Source: Desulfacinum infernum DSM 9756
GTDB lineage: Bacteria; Desulfobacterota; Syntrophobacteria; Syntrophobacterales; DSM-9756
Assembly: GCF_900129305.1 (NCBI RefSeq)
Contig: NZ_FQVB01000004.1
Coordinates: 124,001-188,000, forward strand
Direction: 5' to 3'
DNA length: 64,000 nucleotides
How positions within the stretch are numbered: position 1 is the first letter of the stretch; each line of letters begins with the position of its first letter. The notes beneath the pieces are model-generated. The model did not search any database. It was not told the DNA's origin and saw only the letters and a list, made by a program, of their open reading frames with translations. This document shows, one piece after another, positions 33,765 to 41,138 of the stretch. The position numbers were made by a program, and so were the translations under genes.

Positions 33765-33842
33765 CGGGGCGTAGCGCAGTCTGGTGAGCGCACTAGCATG
33801 GGGAGCTAGGGGTCGGCGGTTCAAATCCGCCCGTCCCGACCA
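33765..33842 (+). tRNA. tRNA-Pro (anticodon GGG)
   Basis: The full cloverleaf is readable. Acceptor CGGGGCG pairs with CGTCCCG (one G-T), D stem is GCGC/GCGC, anticodon stem CTAGC/GCTAG with loop ATGGGGA (anticodon GGG, codon CCC), and T stem GGCGG/CCGCC with TTCAAAT. Discriminator A is followed by an encoded CCA. The C1:G72 pair is the bacterial tRNA-Pro hallmark. A terminator follows. Confidence 0.95.
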
Positions 33843-33859
33843 GCAGCCAGCCGTTAAAA

Positions 33860-33890
33860 GGGGACCGCAACCGCGGTCCCCTCTTTCGTT
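33860..33890 (+). terminator. Intrinsic terminator of tRNA-Pro
   Basis: A perfect 9-bp stem, GGGGACCGC (33860-33868) and GCGGTCCCC (33873-33881), with loop AACC is followed by TCTTTCGTT. Confidence 0.8.
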
Positions 33891-34134
33891 CTTCTCCTCC
33901 TCTTTCCAAGATCGGTCTTCACGAGATGCCCATCGGTTGAACGCCGGCTTTTCCCCGGCTATTGTATTTGTGAAAGTGAACATGAACCTTCCATCCACGC
34001 CAGCTGTGGAAGCGAATCACCGCCCCGCAGTTCCTGTTGGAGAAGGGGGCGGAGCGGCCATCACGTTTGGGGTCTTTAGTGAGGACCGCTGATGAACCGA
34101 TGAGAGGAAACCATGAGCCTGGGAGGTGTTGGGC
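33891..34134. other. Spacer between tRNA terminator and toxin-antitoxin pair
   Basis: No gene, strong hairpin or repeat was recognised here. Only the GGGAGG ribosome site of the HepT gene at 34121-34126 stands out. Confidence 0.5.
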
Positions 34135-34560
34135 ATGGCGATCCCTAACGGAGCCATTCACCGCAAGCTGCTGCTGATCGAACAAGTTGTGATGGAACTT
34201 CGGACGCTTGTGCCTGTGACGGTCGCTGATTTGGAAAAGGATTGGCGCACTCGGCGAGCGGTGGAAAGAAGTCTGCAGGTGGCTGTGGAGGCGATGATCG
34301 ATGTGTGCCAGAGGTTGATTTCCCTCAGGGGCCTGACAGTGCCGGGCACCGGAGCCGAGTCTGTGGGATTGTGTGTTGAACTCGGGGCTCTCACTTCCGT
34401 CGAGCCCTACCGGCGCATGGTTCAGTTTCGAAATTACATCGTCCATCATTACGAGATGGTGGATCCAGCTATCCTGGCGGAGATCGTTAATCGTCGTCTT
34501 GATGACTTTGAAAACTTTTGCCGCGAGATTCAAGCCTATGATCTTGAAGGAAATCGTTGA
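34135..34560 (+). CDS. hepT: HepT-like HEPN ribonuclease toxin (MNT-HEPN module)
   Basis: This 141-residue all-helical HEPN protein is of the HepT (DUF86) type, an RNase toxin of MNT/HEPN modules. The catalytic RX4HXY motif is complete: R99, H104 and Y106 in FRNYIVHHYE. Family knowledge is that the partner nucleotidyltransferase silences the toxin by adenylylating this Tyr. The ATG at 34135 follows GGGAGG by 8 bp. It overlaps the antitoxin gene by 23 bp. Base composition seems slightly less GC-rich than the flanks, as often seen for mobile toxin-antitoxin genes. Confidence 0.88.
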   Translation: MAIPNGAIHRKLLLIEQVVMELRTLVPVTVADLEKDWRTRRAVERSLQVAVEAMIDVCQRLISLRGLTVPGTGAESVGLCVELGALTSVEPYRRMVQFRNYIVHHYEMVDPAILAEIVNRRLDDFENFCREIQAYDLEGNR

Positions 34561-34960
34561 AAAGGCTCTGAAGGTTTTTCACCGGCATGACCGTGTGGTG
34601 GCCGTGTGGCTTTTCGGCTCCGCCGCCGAGGAACGCATGCGGGTGGGCAGTGACCTGGATCTGGCCGTTCTCTTCCAGGAAAAACCTCCCTTTGAGGTTT
34701 GGGCCGACCTCAGGGCCGATTTGCAGGAGGCACTGAAATTCGAAGATATTGATCTCGTAACCCTCAACGAGGCCCATCCCATACTGCGTTTCGAGGCGGT
34801 GCGTGGAAAATGTCTCTACTGCGTCGATCCTGAGGCCGTTGCGGCTTTTGTTTCCCTGAGCGCCCGCGAGTATGAGGACACTATGGCCTTCCTGGAGCGG
34901 GGCCGGCAAATGACAGCAGAGGTGCGCCAACATGCGGTAGGTGAAAGAGATAGCGGATGA
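34538..34960 (+). CDS. mntA: MntA-like nucleotidyltransferase antitoxin
   Basis: This is the 140-residue minimal nucleotidyltransferase antitoxin of the HepT/MntA system. The active-site signature GSX10DXD is intact (G27-S28...D39-x-D41 in LFGSAAEERMRVGSDLDLAV), and the third carboxylate is D72 in EDIDLVTLNEA. It would inactivate HepT by adding AMP units to its Tyr106. The start at 34538 (MILKEIVEKAL) lies inside hepT, giving overlap and coupled translation. The C-terminus has a helical tail (REYEDTMAFLERGRQ). Confidence 0.88.
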   Translation: MILKEIVEKALKVFHRHDRVVAVWLFGSAAEERMRVGSDLDLAVLFQEKPPFEVWADLRADLQEALKFEDIDLVTLNEAHPILRFEAVRGKCLYCVDPEAVAAFVSLSAREYEDTMAFLERGRQMTAEVRQHAVGERDSG

Positions 34961-35128
34961 GCTCGGAAGATCTGCGGCGATGGTTGGAAAGCGCTGGCGC
35001 ATCAAAAGCAGGGGCGTCGGGCGTGATGCGGGGAGCGGCCCCCTATGGCCATGGAAAGAGGCATTCCCTCGAGGCCCAGGGGGCCGCAAATGCGCTCCAC
35101 CGGGGCTCAGTGGCCCCGAATCGCACCC
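34961..35128. other. Spacer between mntA and the convergent fbp gene
   Basis: A short GC-rich spacer carries a hairpin CGGGGCTCAGTGGCCCCG near 35101-35118, which could mark the ends of both convergent genes. An in-frame HTH-like fragment (34941-35031, EIADELGRSAAMVGKRW) overlaps the end of mntA in another frame and is not convincing as a gene. Confidence 0.45.
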
Positions 35129-36241
35129 TCATGGGCTTTCCGCAGTCCGCACGGTGAAGCGGCCGTCCAGGTCTTCCAGCTTTTTCACGATCCCCCCGTA
35201 TTCCAGCTCGCTGAAAGGCAGCATGGCGTTGCCGAAAAACCCCTGCCTTCGGATTTCCGTGGCCTTGTCCGAGATGCGCTCCCGGATGCGGTCCCAGTAA
35301 GGGTGGTCGAAGGCGTCCACCGGGCGGGTCAGGCGCCCGTGGTGTACACAGAAGGCGGCGCACGAAACGATGGGCGGCCCGTCGAAAAAGGAGGTGCCGG
35401 TGTTCTGCTTGACGGGCATGAGCGGCCCGGCATGGCTTCCGCGCATGAATCCCGCCACGTAGGCCCCCAGGTGGAAGGGTGCCAGGACTTCCCCGGTGGC
35501 GGGAAAACTTCCCTGGACGCGCACCAGCATGATGGGGTCGTCCTTTCCCGTGTATTTTCCGGCGATGTTGTGGAGCCGCGTGGTGCTCACGGCCACCGCC
35601 TGATCCCCGGTTTGGCGCGAATGGATGGATTCGACCACGAACCGTTCGGGATCCCTCAGAAGCGCTGCGATGTCGTAGAGATCCTCGGGGGCGTTCAGGG
35701 TGATGACGCGGTCGGCTTCCACGTGGGAAACGTCCATGATGGTGAAGGAAAACCCCTGGAACATGCCGGGCGACAGAAGCAGGCCCGAACAATACATGGG
35801 ATCGGCGAAGGCCTGGTAGAGGGGGAGATTGTAGGCGCCGGGATCCGTCTTGTCGGCGGCGAAGAAGAGAAAAGGTTCCGCCTCCCTTTCCTCGAATTCC
35901 ATTTCGGCCACCGCCGGTCCCAGCCCCTTTACATTGCCGGCGAAGGCGTCCTTCAAGAGATCCTGTCCCGCTCCGTAGAGTCCTTGGTCCTTGGCCACGT
36001 CCGTTCCGGCCTTGAAAGCGTCCCAGGCCAGCTTGTGCACCCCCTCGTGACAAACCCCGCTCGTATGGGTGCAGAGGATGGCGATGTCATCTCCCGTGTA
36101 ACTCACGTGCCAGTCGATGAGAAGTCCCTTTTGGTGCTGGCGTACATGCCCGATGACCGCTTCCAGCACGCGCCGACTGGGCTGAATGTGTCCTCCGATG
36201 CTCCCGATGTCCGCCTTGATGGCCGTAAGCGTGATCTTCAT
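35129..36241 (-). CDS. fbp: Bifunctional fructose-1,6-bisphosphate aldolase/phosphatase
   Basis: This 370-residue enzyme (FBPA/P, class V FBPase) joins triose phosphates to fructose-1,6-bisphosphate and dephosphorylates it in the same active site, enforcing gluconeogenesis. It is typical of archaea and deep-branching thermophilic bacteria. The family stretches are clear: MKITLTAIKADIGSIGGH, DWHVSYTGDDIAILCTHTSG, HKLAWDAFKAGTDVAKDQG, EFEEREAEPFLFFAADKTDPGAYN, YDIAALLRDPERFVVESI and GKYTGKDDPIMLVRVQGSFPATGE. The ATG at 36241 follows AAGGAGGGCACCGGCC. It is divergent from apbE. Confidence 0.95.
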   Translation of the reverse strand: MKITLTAIKADIGSIGGHIQPSRRVLEAVIGHVRQHQKGLLIDWHVSYTGDDIAILCTHTSGVCHEGVHKLAWDAFKAGTDVAKDQGLYGAGQDLLKDAFAGNVKGLGPAVAEMEFEEREAEPFLFFAADKTDPGAYNLPLYQAFADPMYCSGLLLSPGMFQGFSFTIMDVSHVEADRVITLNAPEDLYDIAALLRDPERFVVESIHSRQTGDQAVAVSTTRLHNIAGKYTGKDDPIMLVRVQGSFPATGEVLAPFHLGAYVAGFMRGSHAGPLMPVKQNTGTSFFDGPPIVSCAAFCVHHGRLTRPVDAFDHPYWDRIRERISDKATEIRRQGFFGNAMLPFSELEYGGIVKKLEDLDGRFTVRTAESP

Positions 36242-36481
36242 GGCCGGTGCCCTCCTTGCGTCTTCGGGTTGATACCATCTTCGCCCGGTGGTTGTGCGGG
36301 CATAAGGGATGTGGAAAAGAACCAAGGAAGTCCGCGAGACGGGGAGGGGGAACGGGAGTGTCATGCGAGGGGGCGGGGAGCAATCCGGTTGCGCATCCGC
36401 TGCCGCTTGGTCCAATATGACACGCTCGGATACTTGAAAACAAGAAGGGGCTTTCCGAGGAAACCGATCATCGAGGAAAAG

Positions 36482-37573
36482 ATGAAACGAATCGGAGCGG
36501 TTGTCTGCCTGCTTTACGTGTTCCTTTGCTGGGGATGCACCCAGGCTCCCCAGGTGGTGGCCGTCGCAAGGCCCATCATGGGAACCATCGTGGAGATCAG
36601 CGTGGCGGCTCAAGATGAGGATGCGGCTTTTCATGCCATCAAGGCCGCTTTTTCGGAAATGGAGCGGATCGAGCGGGAGATGAGCTTCTTTCGGGAAGAG
36701 AGCGAGCTTTCCAGGCTCAACCGTCTTGCCGGCCGAGGGCCCGTCCAGGTTTCCCAGGAGCTTGTGGCGCTCCTGCGGACCTCCCTTCGCATTTCCCGGC
36801 TCACCCAGGGCGCCTTCGACGTGACCGTGGCCCCGTTGTTGCGCCTTTGGCCCATCTACAGGGCGGAAAAGATCCTTCCCACCGACGACAGGATCCGGGA
36901 GGCTCTAAGCCATGTGGGATACCGAAAGCTCATGGTCTCGGAACACGATCACACGGTGGCCTTCGCCGACCCCGGCATGGCGGTGGACCTGGGGGGCATC
37001 GCCAAGGGCTATGCCATCGACCGGGCCGTGTCGGTTCTGAAAGGCCTGGGAGTGAAGGCGGCCCTGGTGAATGCGGGCGGGGATCTCTATGCCTACGGAC
37101 GAAAGCCCAACGGGGATCCCTGGACGATCGGCATCCGCCATCCGCGGCAAAAGGACGGTGTGCTTGCAGCCGCCAAGGTGCAAGATATGGCGATCGTCAC
37201 TTCGGGCGATTATGAAAGGTTCTTTATCAAGGACGGGAAACGCTACAGCCACATCATCGACCCGCGGTCGGGCTTCACGGCTCAGAAGACCGCTTCCGTG
37301 ACGGTGACGGCGCCGCAAGCCGTTGTGGCGGACGGGCTGGCCACCGGGGTTCTCGTTTTGGGGGCGGAAAAGGGCCTTTCGGTGGTGGAGTCCATCCCCG
37401 GAGTGGAGGCGGCCGTGATTACGGAAGGCCCCTCGGGAGGGCTGGAAATGCGGGTCTCCGCAAATTTCCTCAAAAATCTGGAAATCGATCCGGCGTCCAT
37501 CCGCCGTCAAGGGATCAGGCTGGTGGAACGGCCTGGGGCGGCTCCGCCGGCTTCAGGTCCAGTATCCGAATGA
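36482..37573 (+). CDS. apbE: FAD:protein FMN transferase ApbE (lipoprotein)
   Basis: This periplasmic flavin transferase links FMN covalently to Thr in Rnf/Nqr subunits. Of its 363 residues the lipoprotein signal ends at Cys19 (LLYVFLCWGC). Family blocks are PIMGTIVEISVAA, EREMSFFREESELSRLN, TQGAFDVTVAPL, DLGGIAKGYAIDRA, NAGGDLYAYG, SHIIDPRSG and the Mg-binding VADGLATGVLVLG. GAGGAAAAG precedes the ATG at 36482. It stands next to nqrBCDEF on the opposite strand, and NqrB and NqrC carry target motifs (DAVTSAT, DGITGAT), so it is the likely flavinylator. Confidence 0.94.
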   Translation: MKRIGAVVCLLYVFLCWGCTQAPQVVAVARPIMGTIVEISVAAQDEDAAFHAIKAAFSEMERIEREMSFFREESELSRLNRLAGRGPVQVSQELVALLRTSLRISRLTQGAFDVTVAPLLRLWPIYRAEKILPTDDRIREALSHVGYRKLMVSEHDHTVAFADPGMAVDLGGIAKGYAIDRAVSVLKGLGVKAALVNAGGDLYAYGRKPNGDPWTIGIRHPRQKDGVLAAAKVQDMAIVTSGDYERFFIKDGKRYSHIIDPRSGFTAQKTASVTVTAPQAVVADGLATGVLVLGAEKGLSVVESIPGVEAAVITEGPSGGLEMRVSANFLKNLEIDPASIRRQGIRLVERPGAAPPASGPVSE

Positions 37574-38018
37574 CCGTCGGGGGATCCAGCCGATAGGGGC
37601 TGGCCGCACCCTGGTAAAAGCCGTGGGCCTCGATGAAGTGGATGGAAAGATCCGTCCACTGGAGCCGCTCTCCCGTATCGAGCCGCTCCAGTTCCACATG
37701 GGTCTTGGGATAGAGGCCCGGATGTCCCCAAGGGCAGGGGAGCTTCCCGCGGGCGGCTTCGACCCGCACGCGAAACCGGTCGTCCACCACCACGGGCTCG
37801 CCCAGGGCCCTCTTGGCGGCCTCGGTGAGAGTCCGAAGCCTGCGGGCGATAACGTCGTGGTAGAGGCCCGCTGCCTTCACCGCCTTTTCGTCTTCAGTGA
37901 GGATCCGGATGAGCGGCCGCGGGTCCCCTTCCAGATACCCGTGCCGGTGCGGGCCCGGCCGGAGCCTTCGCTCCACCTCATCCAATTCCGGGCTTTGGTA
38001 GACGGGAAAACGTCCCAT
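37515..38018 (-). CDS. Conserved hypothetical protein at the end of the nqr operon
   Basis: I do not recognise this 167-residue soluble protein. It has no signal, membrane segment or Cys pattern. The middle contains LGEPVVVDDRFRVRVEAARG and LPCPWGHPGLYPKTHVELER, and the end SIHFIEAHGFYQGAASPYRLDPPTVIRILDL. The ATG at 38018 lies 36 bp after nqrF on the same strand, so it is probably the last gene of the nqr operon. Its 3' end overlaps apbE by 59 bp in the convergent direction. A real gene is favoured because the frame is free of stops and lies in operon position. Confidence 0.65.
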   Translation of the reverse strand: MGRFPVYQSPELDEVERRLRPGPHRHGYLEGDPRPLIRILTEDEKAVKAAGLYHDVIARRLRTLTEAAKRALGEPVVVDDRFRVRVEAARGKLPCPWGHPGLYPKTHVELERLDTGERLQWTDLSIHFIEAHGFYQGAASPYRLDPPTVIRILDLKPAEPPQAVPPA

Positions 38019-38054
38019 GGTCCCCCCTTCACGCGGCCCTGGATGGGCCGCGCC

Positions 38055-39158
38055 TCATGCAAACTTGTCATAGAAGATGCGGTCTTCCGGGAGGCCCTTG
38101 CTCTTCAGGATGTCCACGGCGGCGTTGATCATGAGCGGGTTGCCGCAAAGATAGGCCTCCATGTCCGAGGCGTCCGCCACCCGGCGGGCCACCGCGTCCG
38201 TGACGTACCCGGTTTCTCCCTCCCAGGCGTCTTCGCGGGCCGGATCCGACAAGACCGGCACGTAGGTGAGCCCCGGGATGCGTTCCGCCAGGGTCTGAAT
38301 TTCCTCCTGATAAAAGAGATCGGCCTTGGCTCGGACTCCGAAATACAAGGTGGCCCGGCGGTCGATCTTTTCGTCGGCCATCTGATGCAGGATGGACATA
38401 AGCGGGGCCAGGCCGGAGCCGGTACCGATGAGAATCATCTCCCGCTCGGAATGGCGCAGGTAAAAATCGCCGTAGGGGCCGTTGATGCGCACGGTGTCGC
38501 CTTCCTTGAGCAGCGTGTGGATGTAGGTGGTGGCAAGGCCGTGCTCCACGCGGGTGATCACCAGCTTGATCTCGGTCCTGAGGACCGCGGGCGATGCGAT
38601 GGAATAGGCCCGGTACACCGGTTCCGGGCAGCCGGGGTATTCGGGCACCTGGAACTGGATGAACTGGCCGGGCTTGAAGGTGATCTCCGGCGGATCCACC
38701 AGCTTGAGATGCACCTCCTTGATGTTGTGGGTCAGAGGACGAAGCCCGGCCACCACGGCGGTGTATTCCTTGATGAGGAAGAACTCCTCCGGGATGCGGA
38801 TCAGCAGGTCGTTTCGCACGCGCACCTGGCACGACAGGCGCACCTGCTCGGCGATTTCCTTTTCATCCATGTAGGGTGTTTCGGTAGGCAGGATGGGGCC
38901 GCCGCCATCCAGAACCTGGACCTTGCACAGCCCGCAGCTTCCCCGGCCGCCGCAGGCGGAGGGGATGAAGATGCCCTGGTCCATAAGCGTGCCCAGGAGT
39001 TTTCCTCCTCCCTGGACGGTGAGCTCCTTTTCCCCCTCGTTGATGGAGATGCGGCATTCGCCGTAGTCGGCCAGAACCGCGTGGGCGGCTTCCAGCAGCA
39101 GGGCCAGAAAGGCCGCCAAGGCGCTTATGGAAAGGAGACCCAAGGCGAGTTGTACCAT
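38055..39158 (-). CDS. nqrF: Na+-translocating NADH:quinone reductase subunit F
   Basis: This is the electron-input subunit of Na+-NQR, passing electrons from NADH via FAD and a [2Fe-2S] cluster. The 367-residue protein has one N-terminal helix (~4-30). The plant-type ferredoxin cluster is C69-x5-C75-x2-C78...C110 (CGGRGSCGLC). FAD binding is RAYSIAS and the NAD domain is LIGTGSGLAPLMSILHQM, with LCGNPLMINA and C-terminal FYDKFA. RnfB/RnfC features are absent, so this is Nqr rather than Rnf. It is the fifth gene of nqrB-C-D-E-F. Confidence 0.95.
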   Translation of the reverse strand: MVQLALGLLSISALAAFLALLLEAAHAVLADYGECRISINEGEKELTVQGGGKLLGTLMDQGIFIPSACGGRGSCGLCKVQVLDGGGPILPTETPYMDEKEIAEQVRLSCQVRVRNDLLIRIPEEFFLIKEYTAVVAGLRPLTHNIKEVHLKLVDPPEITFKPGQFIQFQVPEYPGCPEPVYRAYSIASPAVLRTEIKLVITRVEHGLATTYIHTLLKEGDTVRINGPYGDFYLRHSEREMILIGTGSGLAPLMSILHQMADEKIDRRATLYFGVRAKADLFYQEEIQTLAERIPGLTYVPVLSDPAREDAWEGETGYVTDAVARRVADASDMEAYLCGNPLMINAAVDILKSKGLPEDRIFYDKFA

Positions 39159-39170
39159 GGTATGTCGACC

Positions 39171-39764
39171 TCAACCGATCTGGATCATGCCGCTGAAGGC
39201 CATGAACGAAAGGGCCATGAGGCCCGCGACGATGAGACTGATCCCAGGGCCCTCCAGGGCCTTGGGGATCGGAGCCTTCCGAATCTTTTCCCGGATCCCG
39301 GCCAAGGCCGTAATGGCGAGAAGCCATCCCAAGCCGCCGCCGAACCCGTAGGCCACCGACTGAATGAAATTGTAGTGACGGATGATCATGAAGAGACAGA
39401 CGCCCAGGATGGCGCAGTTGACGGTGATGAGCGGCAGAAAGACGCCCAGAACCACGTAGAGCGCCGGCGAATAGCGGTCGATGACCATCTCCACCAGTTG
39501 GACGAAGGCGGCGATGACGATGATGAAGACAATGTAACGAAAGTGCACCAGGCCGAAGGGAACGAGCAGGTGATGGTAGACCAGGAAATTGATGGCCGTG
39601 GTGCAGGTCATGACGAAGGTGACTGCGAGGCCGAGGCCCACGGCGGACTTGAGCTCCCTGGAGATGGCCAAAAAGGAGCACATGCCCAGGAAGTTGGCCA
39701 GCAGGATGTTGTTGGTGAAGATGGCGGCGAAAAAGATCACCGGAGCGCTCAAGGTGGTTTCCAT
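39171..39764 (-). CDS. nqrE: Na+-NQR subunit E
   Basis: This 197-residue membrane protein has six hydrophobic helices. The paired conserved cysteines that ligate the intramembrane iron/[2Fe-2S] centre between NqrD and NqrE are present in LGMCSFLAISRELKSA (about residue 29) and TVNCAILGVCLF (about 110). RELKSAVGLGLAVTFVMT and the C-terminal IREKIRKAPIPKALEGPGI are family features. It starts 16 bp after nqrD and is followed by nqrF after 12 bp. Confidence 0.94.
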   Translation of the reverse strand: METTLSAPVIFFAAIFTNNILLANFLGMCSFLAISRELKSAVGLGLAVTFVMTCTTAINFLVYHHLLVPFGLVHFRYIVFIIVIAAFVQLVEMVIDRYSPALYVVLGVFLPLITVNCAILGVCLFMIIRHYNFIQSVAYGFGGGLGWLLAITALAGIREKIRKAPIPKALEGPGISLIVAGLMALSFMAFSGMIQIG

Positions 39765-39779
39765 GCCGGTGGGGCCCTC

Positions 39780-40397
39780 CTAGCGCGGCGCTTTCTTTTC
39801 TTCGGGTTTTTCGAACTGGTAGGCCACCCAGATGAAAAGGCCCAGCATGAAGAAGCCGGCGGGGGCCATGACCATGATGGTCCAGGGGACCCACCAGGAA
39901 GGCATGACGGGGTGGCCGAAAACGGTGCCGAAGCCCAGAAGCTCGCGGACGAACGCGATGACGAGAAGCACCAGGGCATAGCCGGTTCCCGACGCGATGC
40001 CGTCCAAAAAGGACAGCCAAACGGGATTGTTACGGGCATAGCCCTCGCACCTTCCCATGATGATGCAGTTGGTGATGATGAGTCCCACGTAGGGGCCCAG
40101 CGCCTCGCTGATCTCCGGCAGGTAGGCCTTCAGCACGATGTCCACGATCATCACGTAGGAGGCGATGATGAGCACCTGCACCATCATGCGGATGCGGCCG
40201 GGGGTGATGCGCCTGAGGGCCGAGACCGTGGCGTTGGACATGGCGGTGACGAAGATGAGGCTCACTCCCATGATGAAGGTGTTGGTCATGAGGTTGGTGA
40301 CGGCGAGGGCGGAGCAGATCCCCAGGATTTGACGAAAAACGGGGTTTTCTCCCCAGACGCCTTTTCGAAAGAGACTCTTGGCCGTATCCGCTGCCAT
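39780..40397 (-). CDS. nqrD: Na+-NQR subunit D
   Basis: This 205-residue integral membrane protein is homologous to NqrE/RnfE. LGICSALAVTN (Cys28) and ITNCIIMGRCEGYA supply the conserved cysteines of the NqrD/E iron centre. RRITPGRIRMMVQVLIIASYV, LDGIASGTGYALVLL and FVRELLGFGTVFG follow. Unusually, a 100-bp gap carrying a dispersed repeat separates it from nqrC, whereas the other nqr genes are close or overlapping. The start is the ATG at 40397. Confidence 0.94.
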   Translation of the reverse strand: MAADTAKSLFRKGVWGENPVFRQILGICSALAVTNLMTNTFIMGVSLIFVTAMSNATVSALRRITPGRIRMMVQVLIIASYVMIVDIVLKAYLPEISEALGPYVGLIITNCIIMGRCEGYARNNPVWLSFLDGIASGTGYALVLLVIAFVRELLGFGTVFGHPVMPSWWVPWTIMVMAPAGFFMLGLFIWVAYQFEKPEEKKAPR

Positions 40398-40458
40398 GAC
40401 GATGATCCTTGCAAGGAGTGCGGTATCTTCATCCCTATTGGGATCGGGTCATTTCCAT

Positions 40459-40500
40459 TTGCGTCTATTGGCGTGCATTCGCGGTTCTCTTTCCCATCAA
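40459..40500. repeat. Dispersed repeat family D, copy 2 (inside nqr operon)
   Basis: The segment TTTGCGTCTATTGGCGTGCA, then TTCGCGGTTC and a tail CTTTCCCATCAAA, matches copies at 18653 and 56025. It lies between nqrC and nqrD and overlaps the nqrC stop codon region by a few bases. Confidence 0.7.
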
Positions 40501-41138
40501 ATCTTTCCCAGCTTGCGTTGCTCCAGCAGGAGCGGGATGGTGCGTTTCAGCTCCTGATCCAGAAAGGCTTCCAGACGCCGGCTGGTTTCCGTGGCTCCGG
40601 TGATGCCGTCCAGTTCGTTGGGGGCCGCGGACGTGCCGGCCGGCTTGAGGTAGAAGAACCGCATGCCGGGACCGGGAACCTGCAACTCTTTTCCTCGGAA
40701 CTGGTCACGGAACCATGCTTCGGTGATGCGGCCACCCAATCCGGGGGTTTCGCTGTGCCGGTAGAAGGCGATGCCCAGGATCTTTTGCACCTGAGCATCC
40801 ACGGCGATCATTCCGTAGATGGGGCCCCAAAAACCGGGGCCGGAAATGGGAAAAGCGTATCCCAGCACCTGGGTTCCGTCCTGATCCAAAGCCACATAGA
40901 GCGTTCGGTCCCCCAAGGACAGGGGGCGAATACGCCGCTGGAAGGCTAGCTGCATCTCCTGCTTGCCCGCGGACTCGGCGGGCAGAAGGTCCAGCACCGA
41001 AAGGACGATGCGCTGGAGCTTGGTTTCTTCGTTCAGGCGAATGCGCTCCTGACTCACCCAATTCACCCCCCCGACCACCGAGGTGAAGGCGAGAGCCAGA
41101 ACAAACATGAACAGGACCGAAAAGAGCCGCTCTTTCAT
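40497..41138 (-). CDS. nqrC: Na+-NQR subunit C
   Basis: This 213-residue subunit has one N-terminal membrane helix (~7-27) and a periplasmic FMN domain. The flavinylation motif is DGITGATETS with Thr183 as the expected FMN-bearing residue. GFWGPIYGMIAVD and HSETPGLGGRITE are typical NqrC/RnfG blocks. The protein is shorter than well-studied NqrC (~250-260). The ATG at 41138 overlaps the nqrB stop (ATGA); the frame continues 56 codons upstream but is not needed. Confidence 0.94.
   Translation of the reverse strand: MKERLFSVLFMFVLALAFTSVVGGVNWVSQERIRLNEETKLQRIVLSVLDLLPAESAGKQEMQLAFQRRIRPLSLGDRTLYVALDQDGTQVLGYAFPISGPGFWGPIYGMIAVDAQVQKILGIAFYRHSETPGLGGRITEAWFRDQFRGKELQVPGPGMRFFYLKPAGTSAAPNELDGITGATETSRRLEAFLDQELKRTIPLLLEQRKLGKI

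Noticed and set aside
33765-33842. tRNA-Pro as attachment site of an integrated element
   Set aside because: No integrase gene and no duplicated tRNA 3' end were seen within the window.
34941-35031. Possible small HTH protein (EIADELGRSAAMVGKRW)
   Set aside because: It overlaps the end of mntA out of frame, is very short, and has no ribosome site or terminator of its own.
37623-40949. Very long open frame (1108 codons) on the plus strand opposite nqrC-nqrF
   Set aside because: It is antisense to clear nqr genes, has low-complexity His/Asp/Gly/Glu-rich translation typical of GC-rich antisense frames, and lacks ribosome sites or recognisable domains.
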